From contig OY720344.1 in NCBI GenBank assembly GCA_963082975.1, positions 80,960,053 to 81,024,052 of the forward strand: 64,000 bases of DNA. The letters are read 5' to 3'. The translations under genes were made by a program, and so were the position numbers. Every line of letters begins with the position of its first letter. Position 1 is the stretch's first letter. This document shows positions 56,176 through 64,000 of the stretch, in pieces. The notes below the pieces were generated by a model, which saw nothing but the letters and a program-made list of their open reading frames with translations, was not told where the DNA came from and made no database searches. This DNA comes from Labia minor. Taxonomy: Eukaryota; Arthropoda; Insecta; Dermaptera; Spongiphoridae.

Positions 56176-58876
56176 AGTGTGGCCAACACCACCAACCACC
56201 ACCACAACCAACAACAATAACATCAACAAATAACACCCTACCGCTTGCTCTCCACTATTGGATTGACAACCCCTGTGTTCTCGATTCCCTCTTTCTCTCT
56301 TTCTCTTTTTTTCTCTTTTATTTCTTCTATTCTCTTTCGGTTAATTGGAACACAGATAATATCTGTCATTCACTCCCTTCTTCTATGTAAGTACTTTTAC
56401 CACCCTTACTCCATTTATTTATTTAATTTCTAATAATTCTCATTGGATAAACCACATAAATAGCCAGAAAACGGATTATACTTATTCATTTAATCAATGA
56501 TTCATAAATATATAATCTACAGAGATAATAAAAAAAATTATAAAGGATAATATTAATTAAATTTTTGTTTTTAATAACGAATGACAATATTTTTTATCGT
56601 GAATTTTTCGTAATGCCGCTAAATTAAAATGAATAAATTTAGGTTTGGTGTAAAAAAAAAAACAATTAATTTTTCAACTTTCAAATGAGCAAAAAATATT
56701 TTTCTTCTGATTAAATTAAACAATATTTAATTCAAGACATATTTTTGTTTTTTATTTTATTTATATATAGTTTATTTAATTTTAATTTTTTTTTATTCAA
56801 ATTGATTAATTCAGTTACATTTATGTTTTAAATTTTTAATTATTTTTTATTTTGTTGTCATTTTATATTATAGTATTTATTAATTTCATATTTTAATTTT
56901 CAATTTTCTTTTATGTTAATTTAAAAATATTAATAATATTTTTTTATACATAATCAGATAATTATTTATTTATTAAATTAAAAACTAAAATTATTTTTGA
57001 ATTCAATTTACTATAATTCTATATAAGTATTTTATTTAGTATCATTGTAATTCTTTATTATTTCTGAAATTTAATAATTTTGTGATGACAAATATATTAT
57101 AAAAATGTATTAATATTTTGATTCGAATATTTATTATTATATTTTCAATTTGTTTTCATTGAATAAATATTTGAACAAACTAATTGACGAATTAATTTTT
57201 TTTTTTTTTTTTGTTAGTACAATACTGTTTTAAATATAGTATATAATTTAATATATTACATAATATGTTCTGTTTTAAATATTTATCAATTTCGAATTAC
57301 TTAAATAATTAATAACGTTTATTATTATTGAATAAAACAAAATTTTTTACTCTCAATTTTTGTAGAACTCGATTGAAACTTTTTATATGGAATATGAAAA
57401 TTTATTATCGATTTATTATTTCTAAAATCAAAATAGTAGTTTCTCTTTATTTTTAACACCACAAATTATTTTATTAATTTTCCTTAAAATATAGTTTTTA
57501 ATTAATTGAATTGACGTTTGTGAAATAAATTCATAATTTTTTCCTTTTTATATAAATGGATTTTTTTCCTCTTCAACCAATCGCTGTAATAAACAATTCT
57601 TTAAAAATGTATAATTTCCGGAAAGTATTGAAATCTTATTTTTACAAATTTACGCTTTTAAGTAAATAGTAAAAATAATTTCAAATTCTTTTTTTAATAT
57701 TATTTGTTTAATCATATAAATTGCATATTAAATTTCTTATTATTTGTAATATTTCATTATTTTTAAAATATGATTTTTATTTTATTCACAGTTTTTATTA
57801 ATTATCCAATTAATAATAAAATTTTCATTTAATATAATTTTCAATTTAATATACAAAAAAACTGTGTAATCTTTTCTTAAATTTTTCTCTTTTTTTTATT
57901 TAGTCAAATTATATAAAGTAATTTTTTTGCTTCTTTATGCAATTACTAATGTATATTTCATGATATTTGATTTGATTAAAGATTTTTGTTTTTTAACGTG
58001 TTACTTTTTTGCTCTTCTAAAGATAAGAATTTATAAATTTATAAACTTCTATTGCTAAAATTTATATTTATATATATTTACTTATTCCTGTATTCATCTT
58101 TATTACTTTCAATCTTGTTATTCTAATAATAAAGAATATTCAAATATACTATAGATATTCATAAATACAAAGATCAACTTTAAACTTAAAGTAACATTTT
58201 ATCAAATAATTTAAAATCAAAGAAAGTTTGTAAAAATGAATTAGGAATATCAATTATATAAATATATATATATATATATTATTAATGATGAATTTAATTT
58301 ATTATCAAATTTTTATTAAATATTATTATAGAATATGTTATATTTAATTTAAAAAAAAAGATACAACATAACCTCAATTCTTTAACATTTTACTAAAAAT
58401 CTTTGTTTCATATCTATATTCTTATCATTTATTAATGTTAGAATAATTTGAATAAATAAACCCTTTATCATTGGATAATTAATTTTCTTAAGAATAACCT
58501 TGACTTTTATTTATTTTATTATCTAATTTTCCAAATTGATTTTTGAGTTATAATAAATATATTTAATTATAGGTGTAATTTTAATTTGATTTTCTGAATT
58601 AATTCCCATAAATAAACCGCATCACTTTTAATATTATTATATATTGTATATTCAAAATTACAATATTTTTATTTTACTCACTATTTTTTATTCACTCTTT
58701 TACTGAGTTTTTATAATTAAGTTGATTAACAAATTTGTATATATATTTTATGATTCACACGGATATAATCTTATTTTTCTTTTTTTTCTTAATCTTCTGG
58801 TTCACTCCCTTAGTCACTTTTTCTATTGTACTTTAGAAAATCTTTCTAGTTTTTTTTTCCTATTCCCAATCCACAC

Positions 58877-58907
<31 letters not shown>

Positions 58908-60952
58908 GAGTAGAAATCTTCTCCATTTCAAGGATATAATATTTCTCATTTCATTTCTTGTATGTATACAATAATAAAAATAAATAAATAAATCCTTCTT
59001 TTCAATCCTTTCTTCTCTATTTATCTCACTTTCCACTCTCCCACTTTGATTTAATGTCTTATTTACTTTAGAAACCAAACGATACCCCTTCCCCTCCACC
59101 TCGCCTTGTAAACAAAATTCTTTTATTCTATTTATGTTTTTTTTTTCAATTACAATTAATTTAATTAGATTTTTTTAAATATCTAAGTAGTATTATTATA
59201 AATTTTTTTTAATTATATTTTAAGAGACGTTTACTAATTAAATTGCTTTTAATTGTTACTACAATTTCAAGGCATAACGTCTCTGGCAGTCTGTCTACCA
59301 TTCCAACCCACTCCTCCCAACCCCTAACCCCTCCTCTCTCTCCTTTTCATTCTCGGTTTCTACGTTCTTTTCTCATTTACTTTGATGCTGCTATCATCCA
59401 ATTTCATTCTTAAAGTCTTTTTACTGTCATTTTCCTTTCAACATTTACTATAAAATTAGTAGAAAATTAATTTTGACTGTTTATTTTCCACTCAATGATT
59501 ATAATTCTTTTAAATAAAAAAAAAAGGTTACGTCATTACTCTTTCTAATCGAATGAGAATATTAAATGTTTTTTTTTTTAAATAAATGATTTGTATATTT
59601 TTAGATATATTAAATAAAAAGTTTCAATTTTTTCCTTTAAAATGGACAACAAAAATAAATTTAATCTTTAATTTCCTTAAAAAATCATAATTTATCTTAG
59701 ATTTTTACTTTCATGGCAACGTCTTATAGAAATTAATATTCTAATCAAATAAAAATAATAAATAATATCCGAGCAGATTTTATAGCTAATTTTATGCATG
59801 AAATATAAATAATTAATTAATTTAAAATTGGATCATGCTTAATAATATTCTTAATTGGGGAATTATAAAAAGATATCATATTTTCAAAAATTTCAATCAA
59901 TGTAAGAAATTATTTTAAAATGTAAATAAATATATTTACACGATATGTAAAGTTGAAATTTTTTAAAATAACTATATATTATTATTAATGTGTATATGAT
60001 TTTATTGAAAATAAATATTAATATGATGTTAATTTATCTACTAAACAAAATATATTGATTCAGAAAAAATAAACCCATCTTGATGAGTTATAATTATAGA
60101 AGAGAACTTTACTTACTTAAACATTCTTACCCAATAATATAATTAATATTTTTTGGAAATTAAAATACATTTTAGGTTAATATATTAATAATAATAATAA
60201 TAATAAATAGATTAGAATATTCCCATGAGACAGAAAGATTATCATCGATTAGTATATTTGATTTTATTTTCTGTCAGAGTGCACTCAATAATTCGGTTTG
60301 ATGATACATTGATCAACTATTTTTTACAATCGATGCCAAGAAAGTTTACATTTTACGGTTGGCTGTGTTTCTTCTCCCCTAGCAAATCCCTTTGGTTCCA
60401 TCGTGATATCCGAAACCTTCTCCGAGTTACTTTCCACTTGCAAGAGAAACATTCCCAAGTCGATTAATCTCGATATGAAAGCATAATATACCCATTTTCT
60501 ATTCCTATATCAATCTATGTATATATATAGTATAAATATGTGTAACCTTTTATTACCACAACTCTTAGGAATGTTATTGATTAAAACTTTCCTTTCTCAT
60601 TTCAAGTAAGAAAACCATGTTGAATTAGGATTAAGAACTTAAAACGCTTGATAAATATTTAACTAAAAACTGAGAATGGCTGAGTTTTAAAATAAGTATA
60701 CCAATTTTATCAAACCAACCAACCACTTGCTTTTACTACAAACATTTCACCTCCCCCCTACTTCCTTTTATCTTTCTTTTATAAAAGAAACACTAAAATT
60801 CAAATCCTTTAATATTAATATTAATCTACTTAAATACATATTTGTATATTGACATTGAAATTTTAATTCATATATTACAATATATTATAATCTCAAAGAA
60901 ATTATAAAATAAATTATAAACAGAAATAAGGCTGAATTAAAGAAAAATAATT
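56176..60952. other. Long, extremely AT-rich stretch
   Basis: Nearly 5 kb with no recognised gene. It contains a CT-rich block at 56270-56340, a 27-bp A run at 58877-58903, a CT-rich block at 59290-59350 and an (AAT)n run at 60187-60206. The frame at 60225-60467 (80 codons) lies in less AT-rich DNA but shows no known domain. Confidence 0.5.
58877..58903 (+). repeat. Poly(A) run, 27 bp
   Basis: An uninterrupted A run following CCACAC. No retrotransposon 3' end is recognisable upstream. Confidence 0.8.
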
Positions 60953-61471
60953 ATATAATTAATTAAATTATAAATTAAAATTAATAAATAATATTTATCA
61001 AACCTGCACGCGTTTGGCTTTTTGTTGATGGCACCACATCACGTGATTCCAAGTCAACGTGTTAAAAAAATTAATTCCGGTACTTTCAGCGATTCAATCA
61101 AGCTAAAATTAGATATATAGCAGTTTTATACAATTTTTAATTATGTGAAAAACTATCAAACATATATCTTTATTTTTACGGTCAGTTTAGAGAAAAAAAA
61201 ATGAAAACGTGGTAGGTAATGGTCCTCTTCCAAATGAGCTACATTTCTCTATAAAGTTGATAGAAAACTACGAATTTTGAATAATGCCCGTGTACCAAAT
61301 TTCATTATTCTAGCTCAAACCGTTTTTGCATAATCTTGTCTACACACACAAACACACACATTTTTCTCAACCTTGGTGAAAATAACTCAGCGACCTTCAA
61401 AACGTATAAAACCATCAAAATCTCGTCAAAGAAAATTTTCGTGATCGCAATAATATCTCTGGCGAGATAGT
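60953..61471 (+). mobile_element. Family A repeat, copy 7, 5' truncated
   Basis: Similarity starts in the AT-rich part of the body and misses the CTGGAGTG end. It then covers the whole body: core motif, (CA)n tract near 61343-61360, GAAAATTTTCGTGATCGC and the intact terminal hairpin TATCTC-TGGC-GAGATA. This copy shows the 3' end best. Confidence 0.8.
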
Positions 61472-63045
61472 ATAATACTAATTTACAGGGTTATTCTTTT
61501 AAATTTCACTTTTTATTAAAGCTAGAAAATAAATTGATTGCTGGATTTGTTCTTTAAAGGGTTTTAATATGAAAGGGAATTTTACTTACTTAAAAAAAAT
61601 TAATATTCATACCCAAATATATTTTTTGATGATTAAATTGAAATTTAAAATTGAATTGAATTTCAAATTTATATTATAATAAGATTAAAATATATAATAT
61701 TTTAATTTAAATATTTTACCATTGGCATCTTCTGATTGAATACGTGACATGTGATAGAGAGGCAGACACGAATTAGTATTTTTGATAGGATTACCTCTAT
61801 TCCATAAACTCTTTATTGAACTAAGGTTTAACTGCACCTCAAATGATTTTTTTTATTATTATTATTTTTTGAAATATAGTAAATATTTAGTCAAGGCATT
61901 TATTGCTGTATAAATTCGATAACCTTAAAAATTAATGGATTTCACTTCTAATGGATTTGATCTATCCAAGATATTTACAGATTAATTTTTTCATTGATTT
62001 TATGCCTATAACAGTATACTTTAAAATCAAATGTGGGCTCTTTTTGTTTGTATATGTTGTTTTTTTTTTAATCTTATAAATAAATTTTTCCAATGCCTCT
62101 TTTGCATGTCAAAACTATTAGCCACGAATGTACTACCAAATGTTAATAACTTTTAACCTTGACTTGTATTAAGTTATTATTAGTTGTATGTACAATATGA
62201 CATACGCTCCACTAACCTAATAAATCAACATAAAAATCTCTTTTTGATATATTTATATATTTATTTATATAGATAATATGTCTTATATTTATGTAGATAT
62301 TGAATTGGAATTTCTTTATTTAAAGCCATCTTATTAAAATACAATTCTAAAATATATTTATATTTATAATAAATGGTTAAATAAAAAATGAGGGAAAAGA
62401 TATACAGTAACTCAAGGTAACCTGTTAAACGCTTATTATTAATTTTTCAAGTGATCAATGTGTTTATGCAATTTGTCTCATTTTTAATAAATAAGTGGCA
62501 TAAGAAATGAGTTTTTACAAAGGTGGGGCCCTTTTTCTCTTCAAAATGAATAAAATATTATTTTAGGAATATTAAATGAAATTTACAATCTCAAAATATA
62601 AATGAAATTGTTTTTCGCCCTTTATATTATTTATTATTTGTAAAGAATCGAGTTTATAATGTGAACGAAGTAAACAAACATCAATTGGTATACTCTTCTT
62701 TTCATATATTGTTTTGTATTTTTCACGAGTGGTTCAAGTGTCCTTTCTGGCTACTCGACTTGGTCAACAAATATATATTGAGAAAGGTTTGACTGTTTTC
62801 GACTCACTCCCCCATTTTCTTATTTTTTTTTTTTTTTTTGCTCCCTCTCATCTTTAAAGAAAATAAAAAACAGCACTTTTATGCGTAGGATTGATTTTAT
62901 TTTATTTATTTATTTATTTATTATAATAAAAATAAATAGATTTTATTACAACTAGCAATTTTTATAAAGATTTAAAGAAAAAGATTTTGTTGTGTGTGAT
63001 TCACACACATTACAATTGTAATTTTATCTATAGATCATCAATATA
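61472..63045. other. AT-rich spacer
   Basis: No feature recognised. Confidence 0.55.
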
Positions 63046-63400
63046 TCTTATATATAAAATTCTCGTGTCACAAAACTTTGAAATCATACTCCTCCGAAAC
63101 GGCTTGACCGATTCTTATGAAATTTTTTATGTATATTCAGTAGGTCTCAGGGCATGTCAGACTTCCTTTAGAAAACCGCTAATTGGTAAGGTGTGTCCAG
63201 GAAATGCTAATTAATTAAAAATAGTTTAGTTACCATACTAGCTCATAGAGGCGCTGGTGGCAAAAATTTGAAATCTTATATATACCCTTATAAGAAGCTT
63301 CCAAACAAAAGCGGTTGCTGGCCGAGCGAGCTAGCGCGTCTTCTTATGACTCAGGGTGCAGGGTGCAACCCTGAGTTCGAAACTTGCAAAGGCACATTTT
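63046..63400 (+). repeat. Dispersed repeat D with a tRNA-like module
   Basis: It begins TATATATAAAATTCTCGTGT and contains CTCCGAAACGGCTTGACCGA, then TTATGAAATTTTTTATGT. The first part is of a kind widely dispersed in arthropod genomes. ACGGCT..ACCGATT...ATGAAATTT also occurs in family B. The last 90 bp form a tRNA-like module (63311-63390). The order (repeat body, then tRNA-like head, then an A/T-rich tail) is unusual for a SINE, so these may be two adjacent elements. Confidence 0.5.
63311..63390 (+). repeat. tRNA-like sequence with A-box and B-box
   Basis: TGGCCGAGCGAGCTAGCG resembles the D-arm/A-box and GAGTTCGAAAC the T-arm/B-box of a tRNA, about 45 bp apart. Between them ACTCAGGGT and ACCCTGAGT form a perfect 9-bp stem around GCAGGGTGCA. 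The ends do not form an acceptor stem and the T-stem is mismatched, so this is a tRNA-derived SINE head or a pseudo-tRNA and not a working tRNA. Confidence 0.45.
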
Positions 63401-63457
63401 TTTCTTTAAGTATTATATATTTTTTTTTTTAAATTTATTAATTTTTATTATTTTAAT

Positions 63458-63672
63458 ATTTTATTAAATTAAATTTTATTATTAAATTTTATTTTATTAA
63501 ATTAAATTTTATTATTAAATTTTATTTTATTAAATTAAATTTTATTATTAAATTTTATTTTATTAAATTAAATTTTATTATTAAATTTTATTATTAAATT
63601 TTATTTTATTAAATTAAATTTTATTATTAAATTTTATTTTATTAAATTAAATTTTATTTTATTAAATTAATA
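63458..63672. repeat. Tandem array with a 33-bp period
   Basis: About six to seven units of an all-A/T sequence built from ATTAAATTAAATTTTATT and ATTAAATTTTATTTT. Some units are shortened by 12-15 bp. It is a minisatellite-like array composed only of A and T. Confidence 0.85.
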
Positions 63673-64000
63673 ATTATGTCAATTAATTTTTTCTGCATAA
63701 ATAAACATATATAAAAAACTATATAAAATTTGAATTTTCATTCATTCATTTAAAATGATATTAAAATATTCCTTTGAAATATAATAAATAAGTAAATTAA
63801 TCCCTACTAGGGCCTCGGGGGGGGGGGGGGGAGGTAACTTTCTCTTTTTGGAAAAACCCATAATGCCATCCCCAGCTCGGCTATCTATATATAAAAAAAG
63901 GTTTTTGTCTGCATATTGCTCAGAATTTAAAAATTATTATAATATTTCACTTTTTATTTTAAATTCTAATATTTAAATATCAATTAAATTAAATAATTTA
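63673..64000. other. AT-rich end of window with a G homopolymer
   Basis: A run of 15 G lies at 63817-63831. TATATATAAAAAAAGGTTTT near 63886 resembles the start of a repeat of type D. No gene is seen before the window ends. Confidence 0.45.

Noticed and set aside
55813-56229. 138-codon minus-strand frame ending in poly-Ser
   Set aside because: The GC-rich island and the GAT repeat keep all frames open by composition; overlapping frames on the other strand are equally long.
60107-61600. Shared TTTTACTTACTTA...ATACCCAA-like strings at about 60107, 61573 and inverted near 30250 as a further repeat family
   Set aside because: The matches are short and AT-rich; I could not extend them into a convincing repeat unit.
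63311-63390. Functional tRNA gene
   Set aside because: No acceptor stem can be formed and the T-stem has mismatches, so it is treated as tRNA-derived.

Overview
This 64 kb window is nuclear DNA from a eukaryote, most likely an arthropod. It is very AT-rich, full of simple sequence, and carries the debris of insect-type transposable elements: mariner, hAT-like MITEs, Helitron/Helentron-like repeats, and Jockey-like and RTE-like non-LTR retrotransposons. No complete host gene is recognisable. The strong base bias and the type of endonuclease-reverse transcriptase remnants would suit an AT-rich hymenopteran such as a parasitoid wasp, but that is inference and nothing here fixes the species.

The only intact protein-coding genes are the two ORFs of a full-length Jockey-type non-LTR retrotransposon (39555-44568). 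ORF1 is a gag-like protein with three zinc knuckles and ORF2 is an endonuclease plus reverse transcriptase. The ORFs meet at a TAATG stop/start. The element ends in a short poly(A) and is bounded by an exact 14-bp target site duplication. It sits inside an older, decayed mariner transposon (39461-45372).

Layout. 0-10 kb: AT-rich DNA with the first copies of two abundant non-autonomous families, called here A (3'-hairpin ACTATCTC/GAGATAGT, seven copies in the window) and B (ACCGACCGAC ends, two full copies and two fragments), plus two small hAT-like MITEs. 11-16 kb: an internally deleted Tc1/mariner-like element, a 5'-truncated retrotransposon with a 14-bp duplication, and a Helitron Rep fragment embedded in an antisense reverse transcriptase. 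19-25 kb: a GA tract with a GC-rich patch, an inverted-repeat element of about 1.2 kb, an RTE-like tail and a deleted mariner. 25-35 kb: more copies of A, B and RTE-like tails. 36-39 kb: an LTR-like block and a decayed non-LTR retrotransposon. 39-50 kb: the Jockey-in-mariner nest and two further deleted mariners of about 500 bp. 50-64 kb: mostly empty AT-rich DNA, with two more A copies, an isolated GC-rich island, a repeat carrying a tRNA-like module, and a 33-bp-period tandem array.

The most interesting structural result is that families A and B, whose ends differ, share a diverged core of about 100 bp. In both it is preceded by a microsatellite, with conserved motifs at the same spacing. 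This suggests one deep lineage of Helentron-like (DINE/HINE-type) repeats with exchanged termini. Boundaries and family names come from reading by eye, without alignment tools or database searches.
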